DNA of 64,000 bases from positions 127,182,310 through 127,246,309 of the forward strand of contig OX465282.1 in assembly GCA_949987705.1 (NCBI GenBank). Reading direction: 5' to 3'. How positions within the stretch are numbered: position 1 is the stretch's first letter; every line of letters begins with the position of its first letter. Of the stretch, positions 1 to 12,047 are shown one piece after another. The position numbers and the translations under genes are program-made. This stretch comes from Thereva unica (Eukaryota; Arthropoda; Insecta; Diptera; Therevidae). The notes beneath the pieces were generated by a model. That model saw only the letters and a program-made list of their open reading frames with translations, made no database searches and was not told the DNA's origin.

Positions 1-84
1 CTTACACCATTGTTGAGGGTGATTATCAATAAAGTTTGAGTGGATGTTCACATCGGGTGAATTTGCATAAATTTAACTTATAAA

Positions 85-216
85 TTTATACTTTAATTAC
101 AATTGAATTTTCCTTTCCATTTGCATATGGAGTTGTTTCTATTTCTTGAATTTATACTTAAATTACAATTGAATTTTCCTTTTCATTTGCATATGGAGCT
201 GTTTCCATTTCTTGAA
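85..216. repeat. 66-bp tandem duplication
   Basis: Two adjacent copies of a 66-bp segment start at 85 and 151. Each begins with TTTATACTT or TTTATACTTT, runs through AATTACAATTGAATTTTCC and CATTTGCATATGGAG, and ends in TTTCTTGAA. The copies differ by only a few substitutions, so the duplication is fairly recent. No coding content is seen. Confidence 0.85.
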
Positions 217-3200
217 CTGTTTTTCAGAAACTATATTTGAATTAGTTAATTGCAGTACGACTTATTTATAATCTATATATTTTGTTTGACGAAATGAAAT
301 TTAATAATTATATTGTTGATCAAATTTAATTACTAATATTGAATAAATAAAATTGGATTATTATTTATAACGTGAATTTTGCCTTTTAATTAGTATGTTC
401 TGCAACTAGAGGCCAAATGGTGAAATAAGAAATAATTTTCTATTGTTCTTAAAGATTTAAGTGTGATTAAAAAACATATGGTCCTTCGAGCCGGATTAGC
501 TTAATATGCAACAGAGACTCGTCCGATGGATTCCCTAAATTTATGAGTTTTTTAATACAAAAACAACCTCCTCCCTTTTTGATGTAGGTTTAAAAAGCAT
601 GTTTGGCATAGTTTCTACTATATTTTCGATTAGAGCTCACTGTTCCACATTGCATTCTAGATAGAACAGTCGACAGTGCGAAAGTGACTTACCTCTGACC
701 TTCATTCTTTCACATGAAAAATTAATTTTTACATCCGCAAGACAACAATTTAATTTAAAAATTGTTATTACATATGGGTTTGTGTCCCATAAGTAATGTA
801 GTAATGTAGCAAAATGTGTTTTTGAAGCAAACATTTATAATAGCATCACAGTTTTTTATTCGATAAATCAATTCCACAGCAATTACTTTTGCAACTTTGT
901 AGAAGACTAGGAATCACTTACTTCCTTAATAAACTTTCTGCAAACACACCTCGAGTTCCAACTTCCAACAATTTATACCACCAAACATTCAAAATATTAA
1001 ATAAACACCCCCAAGATATTAGATCGAAATAAATAACATGTGGAATCCGCTAAATATCCGGTAGGATCATCACTGAACCAGAGAAACAATTTGAACAAAA
1101 TACATCATTTTTCCTGTCGCACACCTTTAAGCAAAAATCTTTTCCCGTTCTATTTCACATAAAACGCCATAAGAGAAATTTATTGTTTCTAATAAATTTT
1201 AATAGCTAAATGCATTTTAATTTAAATTTCGAGAAGCTTAAGCTTGTTTCATTCATCACGTTTTAACTTTCTCGATCGTTAGGATCTAAGAATGCCTCAG
1301 AGTCAGGAATGCGATGATGACTAACAAACTCTCGAGAAAAAGTCATTCTTGTCTATTTTAGAGTACAGATCCAGAAATAAATGACAAATAATTCACAGAA
1401 GCGGCTTTATGTGGATGTATGTACAACATAATAATAACACAGTGTGTTTTTTGTTCTCATTTTTATTTTTATTGTTTCGTTGTTGTTATTGACATGCCTT
1501 TTTGTGAACGAGTGTTTCGCGCATGCTTGGTATGATTGTTATGTTCGTATAGAAACGAAAAACAAATGGTCACAAGTCATCAATTCGCAGTAATCTATTA
1601 ATATCTGAAACGGTTTATTAACTAAAAACTGTTCCATTCAGACCTAATTGGAATATTTATTTGTTCTGTTCGCGAAATCAAAGTCCCATGGCGCTGCTGA
1701 ACTTGTCGTCAGTTGAATTTTACTTAAGCTTGTCAAGCGAGTCGGTGGCTGGCTGGGCTTCTGAAAGCGACTTGCGCAAGTTATGCAATCTCTATCGAGT
1801 AATTATTTTGGAAATGTGCCACAAATCGCTTTGTTAGCATTTGTTTCTAGCATGGCGATTGCTTGTGCTGCAGTTTGCGACAAGTCAAGGCTCTTCTGGT
1901 TTGTAGTAATCAAGCAGGCTTTGTTCAATCATTCGGATTTTAGAGAAAAAGTTCACTTGAATCGGAAAATAATCAAATAATGCCCATTCTGTTCTCGCCA
2001 TCACCGATTTCTTGTTATTCATCAGAACTTCCCAGAATCGGGCAGAGTCAGAAACTTTATAATGCCCCCTCATTCCAGGCGGTGCGGCGATTTTCTAGAC
2101 TATTAATCCTGAACCTTTTTCAAATCGCTGCAGGAGCCTTAATAATTATTGACAGACGGTAGGTTGATGCCAGGCAGGCGATAACCGAAGGTGACGTTGC
2201 GATAAATGTATTAGAGGCGCAAGATGAAGCGTCGCCGTCGCTCTTAATGTGGAGAGGATCGAAATTTTTCAGCAAGCAAAACCTGGCCCGAGAAAAATAA
2301 AACGTGGAAGAGCTTTCAATAGAATTCCGCCGACAGTGAATTCCTGGAATTGGAAGTCACACAGGATATCTCGCCTGGTATGCGGCTCATGGTGAGAGGT
2401 GGCTATTAAAGACTTAACGCCTTAAAAGATATCGGATCGATATCGAGAAATCACTTCTGTATGGTGGCTGCTGTGCTATACAGTAGAGAAGTGGAGCAAT
2501 CTCGAATCAATATAATATATCCACAAGGACCATTGACTCATTTGTATGCATGAACCATATGGATGGTCCTCGATATATATCCTATCCACCCGTGGCAAGT
2601 GCTCTGTCTTGTTGACCTTGACTTATGTATATATCTCACCATCCCTACCACAATCGAAGCGGAAGTGTGGCATAACCATATCTAGCCCCTCACTAAAACA
2701 TGACAGCTTTACATAGGGAACTAAAGCCACCATACGATCGACAACTCGTGTTATGAAATCTTTATAAGAACTTCCCATATAGCCACCGCTGTGTCATATT
2801 AAATAACCAGCAGCAGCCGAGAGGTGTGGATGTTTGGCCCGCACACATCTAGGCCTATGCTCTTGCTCACATGCCTCTGCAGATGCTTTTGGCATGCATA
2901 AAGGTTTTGCGAAACGGGAAGTAACTCGAAAAACTATTTTCGTTTGCTCCGTGGCCACACGTGACAACGCGTCACTGATGGAGAGATGATGGCACAACGA
3001 TGTCTCTGGGTGGCTGAGGTTGAGTCAACGGACGAACTGATTAGTCCCCCATAGGAAATTGCAGCATCATCCATTAACGAAACCACATCGCGGCACCTAC
3101 AGCAAAAGAGGGGACCGCTAATGTATCACCCACCCCCTAATAACGTACCCTATACCTGTGCTGCTGCTACTATGCTCCTCTACTCGACTCTACATCGCGG

Positions 3201-3353
3201 CGTCAGAATTTCACGACTTGCACGTTGCGGATGAATCTAGTAATCATTCATCATTAGACTTCTAATTCGTGTAATTAAAGCTTTGATTATGGCATTTCCG
3301 TGCGCGTTCTATATTTGGAACAAAGTCGGGTAAAAATATATCACCCTATGTGC

Positions 3354-3380
3354 CGACAGACTGACAGACAGACAGACAGG
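3354..3380. repeat. Short CAGA-type microsatellite
   Basis: A short run of CAGA/GACA units (GACAGACTGACAGACAGACA and onward). Such tracts often lie just inside the 3' ends of RTE-type retroposons in insects, but no other part of such an element is recognisable here. Confidence 0.6.
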
Positions 3381-4299
3381 AAAAAGTCGAAGATATAAAT
3401 ACAGACTTGTTTCCAAGCTCCAACCACTTTCGATTCATTCAAAATCGATTAAGAATATTAAGAAACTCTTAACAAGCTCTCAATTATATATTTCTTAACG
3501 AATTGAACTCTTCGATTAATCGATATCGAATTTGTTTTATCAATCACCCTGTCCCGCGGGCATACAGTCGTCTCCGGAGTGTGTTGGTTGTACCAGAGAA
3601 CATGTGTGCAGCTTTCGACATTTCTCCGTAGTTTACACAATTTAAAAATAATTATTTTAGTTTAAAAATATTCTGAAGGTTTTTCTATATTTACGTTTGG
3701 TTCTAGTGTTGGACATTATTAAGTTCGTCATGTCGAAATAACGAATGGAAATGTCCTAGACGTGAATGGGATTTAGTTACGTGTATTGTGTGCGAGAACT
3801 GAATGGTTTGGAAATTAGCATGGAAAATTTAGCAGAAAGAACTAACAATTGGTTCTAATCGCGATTTCACTGTGGTGATTTAACGAGCTGTGATAAAAAT
3901 CATTGTAATACTTATCGAGTTATGATTTTATGATTTGAACAATAGCTCTAAGCTGGATGAAAGAATGTATCCATAGTATGAAATAAAAATAAAATACCTT
4001 AAATTACTATCGTGACATAATTTCAACGATGCAAAAAGAATTTTAATTTAAGGCTGATAAGAGGAGGTGAACGTGCTAGTTTTCTCCAGTTACACTTTAA
4101 CACCATGTAACTAATCAATTATCAACGTGACTGATTTGTGAATTTATAGATTAGGTATGGGAAAAAGTTGTGGGATTTTTTTAAATAAAATTCCATTGGT
4201 TAGAAAACTGGAGAGTAGCAGATCAAGTGTCCCTCTTGGATGACCGGTGGATACGCTTCATGGTAAATCTGCAGATTGGAGTTCTTAACAACTAGTGGT

Positions 4300-4470
4300 T
4301 AACAAAAATTGTCTTGGCCTTGTAGTTTTGCTTTGGTCTTGCAGATTTAGCAAGACCAAGAACAAGACCAAAATAAGGTATCACCCAAGACCAAGACCAT
4401 GGCTTAGCTATGCTCACAAGACCAAGACCAAGATTATATCAGTCTTGTGTTGTTCTTGCGTTTGCTCATC
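4300..4470. repeat. CAAGAC-type degenerate repeat, copy 1
   Basis: A block built from CAAGAC and its complement GTCTTG. The left part is on one strand (CTTGGCC, TTTGGTCTTG) and the centre on the other (AAGACCAAGAACAAGACC, CCAAGACCAAGACC), so the block can partly fold back. A shorter relative lies at 47,820-47,935. No open frame is meaningful here. It may be part of a dispersed non-autonomous element. Confidence 0.6.
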
Positions 4471-4740
4471 ACTACTAACAACCAGATGAAGTTCTATCAG
4501 GTACTGACACAGTGAGACACTTTAGAGATAGCGCAAAGGTAAAGAAAAAGACCTTATAAAGAAAATCGAAGATAGGGTCAACATTTTCAAATAGGCTACT
4601 TTCAAGGCATTTAAGGTATTTTTCCCAGAAAGACGGAGCAAAAATACTTTTCCATCGTAATAGAATGAAGATCTTCCAAAAAATCAGGAAGTTAAGAAGG
4701 GAAATCTTTAATATTTTCTAGAAAGAAGTCCTTTGGCTGC

Positions 4741-6240
4741 AATATAAGTACTCACCAGCTACATATAGCACACTTCTCCAGTCATGCTGCAAAACTTACT
4801 CGACTTAGTATTAAACCATGGCTGGTGGTGGTCATGTTCAAAGCACAAGATACTGGAAAAACTCATCGACTATATCCGCAAATCGATAGATGTGTTTTTA
4901 CTGCCCTTAGCTCAAACTTACATATCGCAGACGTAGAACCAGCACGAGGTGGTTGAAGCTATCGAATGACCCTACATAACAAACAAACAATACACCCTGG
5001 CACTGGCAGTCTTCTTATTAGACCAAGATGGCGCGAAAATATGCGACCAGAGGAACACCACAAGGAGAAGTGGTTTCTCCCTTACTGGTTTTAATAATAA
5101 TAATAAATAGCATACTGCAAAAGCTAGACATACAGTGAGCATCAATATAAAGTTAACACAAAAGGCTCAACAACAAAAATACACTAAAAAATCCACGTTT
5201 TTACCTCCTCAAAAAAAATCGGAGGAGGCTACACGACCCCTTAAAATCTTCGTAACAGTCTCTACTACAATTAAAAAATAATTTAAAAATTCGCATTTGC
5301 CTCTAAGGGGGTCCTGGAGGCTCCCTAAAAGGCTCAAAATAAAATAAAGGGGAATTTGTGTTAACTTTATATTGATGCTCACTGTATGTACGTGGAGCTA
5401 AAGTAGTAGCATATGCAGAGGACCAAGTGATAATGGAGTGAAGAAAATTTCCAACAGTGAATAGTGTAATCATTCAGAAATGCCTGAACAAAGTTAGCAC
5501 CTGTGCAGCAGACTACGGTCTAGCAGTCCAACAATTAATTCTTTGCTGTAAGTGCCTAGAGTAGAGCCGGACTTACACGAGGCAGTACATAAATTCTCCA
5601 GAATTGCTGCTGGACGCAGGATTGCTGCGCAGATTTCAAACTTTAGGCCACTTTTCGTAAACATACTAGATCGAGTTTTTCCAAATACATATACCGCATG
5701 GTGGAATCGTATGGCAGGGGTAAAAGTCGATGACGTTGACCACCATAATTGATATCTTTTATGCAAAGGAGGACAAGCGACAATGAGAGGTTCCATTGGA
5801 CTACATCCAAGCCAGTTTGACACTTTATTGAGCTTGGTATTCTAATTTAGCTACTAGAGTACTGAGGCATCGGGGCTTCGAAGACAATTAAAAGTCTGGC
5901 AACTTGCCTACACAGGGTTCGGCGTATTAATCGGCTCCGAACTAGATATAAGAGCACCAACCAGCGCAGGTGAAAAAAGCCTTTGATGATCGGGCTCCAA
6001 TGATCAGCACAATTCTGGAAGTTCATGCCTGACTCGATCAAATAATTTATCATCAATCCAGAAAAGACGAAGGCCGTATATCACTTGCAGGCTATGCTTT
6101 GGGGATGATAAAACTGTCACTTAAGTTCTCGGTTGGTTACTTCATGCGCTGTGGCTAGAGCATTCTAATAAAATTGCTGAGACCTGTGAAGCCATAAATC
6201 TCTTACAATGTAAATAAACTAAATTTATCTTTCACACTTA
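4741..6240 (+). mobile_element. Degenerate LINE, reverse transcriptase to C-terminus, split by a MITE
   Basis: Three-frame reading gives a decayed non-LTR reverse transcriptase. Upstream of 5,132 the frame reads TRGTPQGEVVSPLL followed by a hydrophobic stretch and NSILQKLD, the motif before the catalytic site. After a 252-bp MITE the reading resumes with KVVAYAED (5,412-5,423), the catalytic YxDD box with its first Asp changed to Glu. Further downstream come segments resembling the thumb and C-terminal region, with many stops and frameshifts, fading out near 6.2 kb. The RGTPQGxxxSPLL motif points to the R1/jockey group. The 5' end is missing and the copy is dead. The frames on either side of the MITE differ by one base, so it was frameshifted independently of the insertion. 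Confidence 0.8.
5133..5384. mobile_element. 252-bp mariner/Tc1-type MITE inserted at TA
   Basis: The ends are perfect inverted repeats of about 30 bp. The left end starts CAGTGAGCATCAATATAAAG and the right end is its reverse complement, finishing TTGATGCTCACTG. The dinucleotide TA lies immediately outside both ends (5,131-5,132 and 5,385-5,386), the usual target duplication of Tc1/mariner transposases. The 190-bp interior is A-rich and noncoding. It sits inside the LINE reverse transcriptase, between the PQG and YADD motifs, so it is younger than that LINE. The intact terminal repeats suggest a fairly recent insertion. Confidence 0.93.
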
Positions 6241-6381
6241 TAGCGTTATCGAGAGCTTCCGAGCTCCAAACCCGATAGAGCAATAGCAAGATTTTGCACA
6301 TGGAGTTCATCTCAAACGAATTGGAAGGTTACGAGTTTGGAATAAAACTTTAAATTTTGTAGTCTAGCACTAGAAATGTAA

Positions 6382-6534
6382 AGGCCCCCATACACGGTCA
6401 AATTGGATGTACAACCACATTTTCATCAAACCCAAGCCCAACGTATTTTGATCAGCCGACCGGCCCACAATCGATAGTTTTGGTTGTACATCCGCTCTTC
6501 GATGTACATCCAATTTGACCGTGCATGGGGGCCT
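6382..6534. mobile_element. 153-bp MITE with TAA target duplication
   Basis: The left terminus AGGCCCCCATACACGGTCAA is mirrored by the right terminus TTGACCGTGCATGGGGGCCT, and the match continues inward through AATTGGATGTACA. A TAA trinucleotide lies on both sides (6,379-6,381 and 6,535-6,537). The 3-bp TWA-like duplication and GGCC-rich terminus are typical of PIF/Harbinger non-autonomous elements, though no transposase is present to prove the family. A second inner inverted segment around ATCGATAG/TTTTGG lies near the centre. Confidence 0.9.
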
Positions 6535-6539
6535 TAAGT

Positions 6540-7010
6540 AAAGAAGTAAGTAAGCTTACCGTATAAAAATATTTCATTTTGAAATTCAAAAAAATTGTTA
6601 TTAACAATTTAGCAAAGTTGACTCACCTGAAAGAAAAAGAACATTATTAATAAAAATTCAACTGAAGAAACAATATACAGTAATGAATAAAAGAAGCTGA
6701 GCTGTCTAGCATTAAGGGAAAACTAACTAGTTGGGGCTTACTCGCTTATCCCATGACGCCATTGACTGGGATTTGTGTTTTCATGGAGGAAACGCTACCA
6801 GTGATACCACCATTATACCTGACGTTTGTGCATTTATCAGTTCACCAAGTCTATTTATTAGCATCCCTATTCCCCTCGAATTTTCGCGACTCGCAATGTA
6901 CAGATATCTCTAAGAGTTTGATGTCAATAAATCTAATAGTGCTGATAATGATATCCCTTATGGCACTAACGAAATACGCTTCACGATTAGATAAATCTTA
7001 GCACAAACTC
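6540..7010 (+). repeat. Dispersed repeat module upstream of a LINE, copy 1
   Basis: Contains two blocks that recur near 31 kb. One is AAAGTTGACTCACCTGAAAG (about 6,616), followed by an A-rich run ending AAATTCAA. The other is GGGCTTACTCGCTTATCCC, followed by CATTGACTGGGATTTGTGTT and a TTCATGG-like tail (about 6,735-6,790). In both places a jockey/CR1-group LINE reverse transcriptase follows on the same strand. The module is therefore probably 5' or internal sequence of that LINE or of an element that travelled with it. Short open frames here have no recognised domain. Confidence 0.55.
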
Positions 7011-7079
7011 TTCGCCCTATCGTATTCCTTCAGATAAAATCTCCCGTGTGTAGCCCATGCCATCAAAAGGTGAGTCCAA

Positions 7080-8065
7080 TGACCCCTCCAATAACAGAAC
7101 ACTGCATAACAAAACACCACAACCAAAGCTTTGATAAGTCTGACCTGATTATGGTACTTTGATCCATTGACTAAACTCCAAGCTGTAAGTACTAAAGAAA
7201 TGACTCTGTTCTAAAGAAATGAATTGATAGTTTCCTTGAGAGTGTTGCACTGGGGTCAATTCTATCCCCTTTCTTGATTTTTAATAATGATCTGTTTTTA
7301 ATACCTTCCATCAGACCTTGTTTGCAAGACCCACTTACTCATGCCCGATTCAATCAACAGGTGTTCCGAACTAATTTTTCATTGAAGCGTGTGTGTGGAA
7401 TTCAACGTCTTTGAAACAAACTATTGTATGAACTCTAATAAAATGGGCATCACGGTGTGAATTTTTAACGGGTGGCCCATATCTTAACATCCTGGGCATA
7501 AACTTTACCCCTGATTTGTGGTAGAGTGATCACATACTACTGCAACTCACCAAACAAGTATCACAATGACTAGGGCTTATTGAAAAATGCAACTTTCACC
7601 TTTAGCCAGCTGGCAAGGTTACAAATTACATAAAGACCTTCATTCGGCCCGTCCTCGAATACAAGTCGTTTACCTGGGGTAGCTCTTCTGAAACGACCTT
7701 AGAGTAGACTGCTTTTTACCTACACTAAGGTCTGCGATTTTTTTTATAGAACTACTAGACTAAAGAAAAATCTTCTGCAATCAGTATTTCTGAACACGCA
7801 TAACATTACAGGGTTCAAACGTCAAGTAGTTCAATGATATCTACTAGAGCATTCAACCTATCATATTCTCTTCTATCCTTCAAATGATGCTTGGTTGGAT
7901 ATTGTACCATTGCCTAAAGCACATAACGGACTAGAAGTACAAGAGGGGACTCCTATGCTTGTATTAAAATAACATCTACTAAATTTCATCAAAATTGCTC
8001 CAAATTTGTAATACTGGTCCCATGCTGCGTGAAGTTTCTAACCATTGCCAGCCCAATAAAGACTC
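7080..8065 (+). mobile_element. 5'-truncated jockey/CR1-group LINE with 3' tail
   Basis: A decayed reverse transcriptase in shifting frames. It shows an ISKALDR-like remnant near 7,130, then LGSILSP plus a hydrophobic run and FNNDL (about 7,250), the usual PQGSxLSPxLF box. The thumb follows, with a GINFTPDL-type segment (about 7,495) and FIRPVLEYKSFTWGSSS (about 7,645). The C-terminal FRTTRLxxNLLQSVFxN motif lies near 7,745. The same C-terminal motif occurs in the LINE copies at 17.9-18.4 kb. A tail GTACAAGAGGGGACTCCT (about 7,940) resembles those copies' 3' ends. Stops and frameshifts are numerous and the catalytic YADD is not legible. This is a dead copy. Confidence 0.8.
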
Positions 8066-10890
8066 ATTTTAAAATTATGTTAAAGCAATGTTTTTTTTTT
8101 GTCTTCTTCTGTTCCAACCGATTACTCTGAAAAGCTTCGCCAATTTATCAAAATTAATCCAAGATTAACCCATTTAATATTTTTGCAAAGAATGAGAAAA
8201 AAGCCTTGCCACAGAAAACATCTAATTTCAAACGGATCCATTTATCAATGCTCCTCTGGTCTTGCTATTAAACCATAGTGATTCTTGCTCATCGTTGCAT
8301 GAATGAGTTCATCAAATTTAACGATTACAAGTTAATTCCCGCAGCTAAAATCGATGCTTAAATTCAAGAAGACTCCAGCAAATGTGGTCCAAGCATAATC
8401 TTCGAGCAGGATCTATCTGAGAGGCGCAGAAGTAGAAGTAGGAACTGGCCATTCATCCGGAATAGCTGCTCATTACAGGCCAACTGGCCATTAATTCCTC
8501 GTTTTGCTAAACATTCTGGCATTCACTAATCGAAGCTAACAAGAGGTTAACGTATCTCGGAATAATCGGAGTCAGTATCGCGTTTCGACGCCTCCAGCCC
8601 CGTTGAAAATTGTGTGTCCTAAGAGGAAAATTGCGTGCAGCTAGCCATAATTTCACCGGGGAACAGTTGCCGTGCATGGCCAATGACGATTCAACAAGTT
8701 GGGGCTGTGGTGAAGTGGAAGAGCACAGCGCGGACGGAGCCCCAATGGCCACCCAAATCGCTGATCGGAGAAAAAGGCTAAACACCGTGGAATTTATGCT
8801 ATTTATCCATCACTTAGCACTTCCTCCTCTAGCTCGGTTTGCTCGCCCCCGGGAGCAGGGGCAGGGCTTAAGTAATTATTTCGCATTTTCCTGACGAGCA
8901 CAAGACTCCTTTTATTAAGTTAAGAGGGACGGAAAAAAGCGGGCGAAAGTTCATGGCGCCTTGCTGTGAAAGACGAATGCTCTGCCGGTCCAAATCTGAC
9001 ACATGCAAAGTTTCGCCTGTCTTCCTGTCCAGATCCTTTAGCAGAGCCTTCAAGAATCTGATTGACAAGAGGCTTCGAAGGATTTTCCCAGGGCAAATAG
9101 CAGACGAATATAAATTGCCAGCGTAATGCTGACAAAGGAAAAAATTCCTCTCGTTAGAGCCGAGGCACTTAAAGGATTATTGTTTCGGGGAAAAGGCTGT
9201 GTGGTGCCACGTGCCTCAGCCCCACAGCCGGAATCACTGCCACCATCGGATAACGCTTTTCCAGCAGTTGCTACTGATTTATCTAAAAACTCAAATCTAC
9301 AAAATGTAGCGGGAATGTGTTAAGTAAACATTTTATTCGTTATTTATTGGCGCAGATGTCCTTTATTTATTGACCAGGAGCCGGATGGCGGAGAGCTGTG
9401 AAACTGCTCCGTGCGCCCGAGAAGTGCGGAATATTTTATTGTGGAAAAAATCTGCTACGAATTGAACGTTTATCAGGGAATTTTGCTCTCCCTCGTCCTT
9501 TACAGCTGTCCCCAGCCAGAATGGAATCAAGAGAACATGCTGCCTGGTCCTTGAGTAATTTCAGTCCTTGTGTTCATTTTTTTTCTGCTCTCGCATTTCT
9601 CTAAGGCTTTCAAGGATCCTACTACACAGCAATGCCGAGTGTTGCCTTCGCTTTGCGCCCTTAGTCTGTTATCAAATAAAATATTTAAGTGAAGAGAATT
9701 CCTCGAACTCATTTAAAGTCTAAATATTGAATGAATTCTGGAACAACAATTTTTGCCATGGGTGGCAAGGACGAGGGCGAGGGAGGTCCTTATTTTATAT
9801 ATATTTTTCTCCACTTTCCCAGAAAGGAAAAATTTCAAATTGACAAAATCTTGAATTACCCCCCAAATGTTTGGGAACGTAGAAAATATTGACTTATAAG
9901 AATTTTGGATATTTCATATTTTCGGATATATTTTAGATTGACAGGATTATTGTGTTTTTTTCTGTGTTTTGTTTTGCAGAAATTGAGTTGTGTTTGCAGT
10001 GGAAAGATTTTCATTTTAGAGACTCTTAACGAGAAATAAAGTTGAGAAATAAATTACATAATGTGATTAGATCATAAAAGTTAACGAAAAGCTTTTCTTC
10101 TTCCAAATTAATAACCTTGAGTATGATGAGGATTTCTATTTCCAAGTAAGCGATGCGTGGTCGATGATTTCAGACAATTTCCAAAAAAAAGGAGTGGGAG
10201 AAGATATTGTAGATTATTTTTTGTAATATTTATCATATTTGGAAAATCTTTATTATCTCGAGTAAATGTAATGGAAACACAGAATATAACAATCTGCAAA
10301 TCAGTATGGTTCAGTAATTTTTTTGGGATGCAGCTCTGTTTATGAAAATTCGTCCCCAATTGTCAGAATATTTATTTTATGATTTTGTAACCTTGATGTT
10401 GTCATATAGACATCAATCTTCACATTTATGAGAGATTCTGTTAAAAGATTTTTTGATAAAACTTGGGGGTAAAGTCATAGATCAAAAAAAATATATATAT
10501 AAGAATGTAGTATGGCGTGCGCCAAAACAATTGGGATTCTCAAAATCGCTATTTCCATGGGCAGTGAGAGTATCAAATCCCACCACGAAAGTACATTCGA
10601 AAAGAAAAGCGTCACTCCGTTCGTTTATAAACCCAAAGCACCCGTTTTTTTACATTCGCAATCACAATTCAACGATCTCACTGCCAAAGGGGAGATGTGG
10701 GAGACGTGCGCTTGTATTTTGTCTATACATGAAATGTTGATGTATGTGGTATTGTTATTTCCCCCGACTGTGTTTAAATTTCCCATTCTTTTGGTACGAG
10801 CTATAGCTTCCGTTAATTTTGCAGCTGAGGTTATAAAAATTTTAATATACAGTAGGATACATTGAAGGTATTCCGAATAATCTTATAAAA
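8066..10890. other. Noncoding region, possibly containing conserved regulatory DNA
   Basis: No coding sequence or transposon protein is recognised. From about 8.5 to 9.75 kb the sequence is more GC-balanced and lacks transposon hallmarks. It has overlapping 60-95 codon frames on both strands, which looks like non-repetitive DNA. The rest is AT-rich. Interspecies comparison would be needed to call regulatory elements. Confidence 0.4.
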
Positions 10891-10894
10891 TGTT

Positions 10895-11466
10895 CTGCTA
10901 TCGATTGGAATTTCGCCATTTCCAACGTCCAAAAGTTGTTTTGAAAATGTTTGAGCAGAGGTATCGCGTAGCAAATGGACACGCATATTCGTTGGAGCGT
11001 GATTTCTCAAAACTGTTCCATAGATATGATGCTTTTAAGCATGCGTTAAGCTCACTTACAGGCCAGGCATTCGTAGTGTCAGAGCACCTATCATCGGTTA
11101 GTTTACTTTCGGAAATCTCGCAAAGCCCTGTCAAACGCTTAGAGCGATTTTTTATGGGCCGTGGTGCATTTGTTACAAATTATAATTTTGCACGTTTTGA
11201 GGAGTGTGGCAATACTGGAGTTTTTGCTGACGTTACATGTAGGCGTTTCTGTCTGGTTCAAATTCAAAGGGAGCTTGAGTGCTGAATCAGCTGTACGTCT
11301 ACCTTCATGTAGCGTTGATGCAATTCCCGATGATGCCACTGCGAGTGCAATCTCATTCTGCATTCGAATCGACGAAAATATGAAATTGATAAGAAATGTT
11401 TTGCCTGTACCGCCTCCTACCGAGCAACTAGGAAAACTATCCCGCTGTCGTACGATTTGCTTTTGA
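10895..11466 (-). pseudogene. Helitron PIF1-like helicase fragment
   Basis: On the minus strand the sequence reads VGGGTGKTFLINFI (Walker A, about 11,418-11,380). It continues in frame with MQNEIALAVASSGIAS, TLHEGRRTADSALKLPLN and CNVSKNSSIATLLKTCK (11,363-11,139), the N-terminal motor of the PIF1-like helicase fused to Helitron Rep proteins. After a frameshift it continues with SELNACLKASYLWNSFEK (about 11,060). The Walker B region is largely deleted, so the ATPase could not work. No Rep (HUH) domain or Helitron termini are visible. Plus-strand frames here, including a 131-codon one starting at 10,890, are shadows of this relic. A separate helicase C-terminus lies at 59.0-59.6 kb. Confidence 0.85.
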
Positions 11467-11651
11467 TCAGCAAATTATAGTCTTGTTTAAGTGCCCACGA
11501 AATGTTTTAGCTGATTTAAGTTGAATTGCAAGAAAGTATGTTACTATGCTTTGTATCGAATTTTCGAAAGTAATGGATTTCTCCAATCACTTTTTCGTAC
11601 CCACAAATATCTAAATACAAAATCTGAGCAATATAGAACTTATATTACTTA

Positions 11652-12047
11652 GGGCCGGTTTCACAGTGCGAACTTAAGTTTTGCTTAAATTTAAGTAAAT
11701 TGTCTCACTTAAGTATAACTTAAGTCAAATTCCGTTTCACAGTGCAATTTTTTCTTCTTCTTACTATTATATTTGTTTCTTACGGCGGCACTTCAATATT
11801 GTAAATTATGAACTTACAATAGCCAAACTTTACATGTAAAATTTTCTTTTAATCGCGTTTTCCTTGAAATGTACTGGAATCAACTGACATTTGAATTTTC
11901 TATGCATTCTGATTTAAGCAAAACTTAAGTCTAGAGAAATGCCTACTTAAGTTACACTTAAGTATATTTTAAGTAGCGACTGTGAAACAGGCATAAGTAT
12001 AACTTAAGTTAATTTTTATACTTAAGTTCGCACTGTGAAACCGGCCC
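11652..12047. mobile_element. 396-bp MITE with TTA target duplication
   Basis: The terminal inverted repeat GGGCCGGTTTCACAGTGCGA starts at 11,652 and is mirrored at the right end by TCGCACTGTGAAACCGGCCC ending at 12,047. TTA flanks both sides (11,649-11,651 and 12,048-12,050). Subterminal repeats of ACTTAAG and TTTCACAGTG recur several times on both strands. This is the architecture of PIF/Harbinger-like MITEs, where such motifs could be transposase sites. The interior is noncoding. Confidence 0.93.

Larger units (their letters stand above)
1..4290. other. AT-rich noncoding region
   Basis: No convincing coding sequence is visible; open frames are all about 60-70 codons and match nothing I recognise. 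The DNA is strongly AT-rich up to about 1.7 kb, then somewhat more GC-balanced between about 1.7 and 3.2 kb. Only a 66-bp tandem duplication near the left edge and a short CAGA tract near 3.36 kb stand out. It could be intergenic or intronic. Confidence 0.6.

Noticed and set aside
10890..11285. 131-codon plus-strand open frame
   Set aside because: It is antisense to a clear Helitron helicase relic on the minus strand and has no domain of its own.
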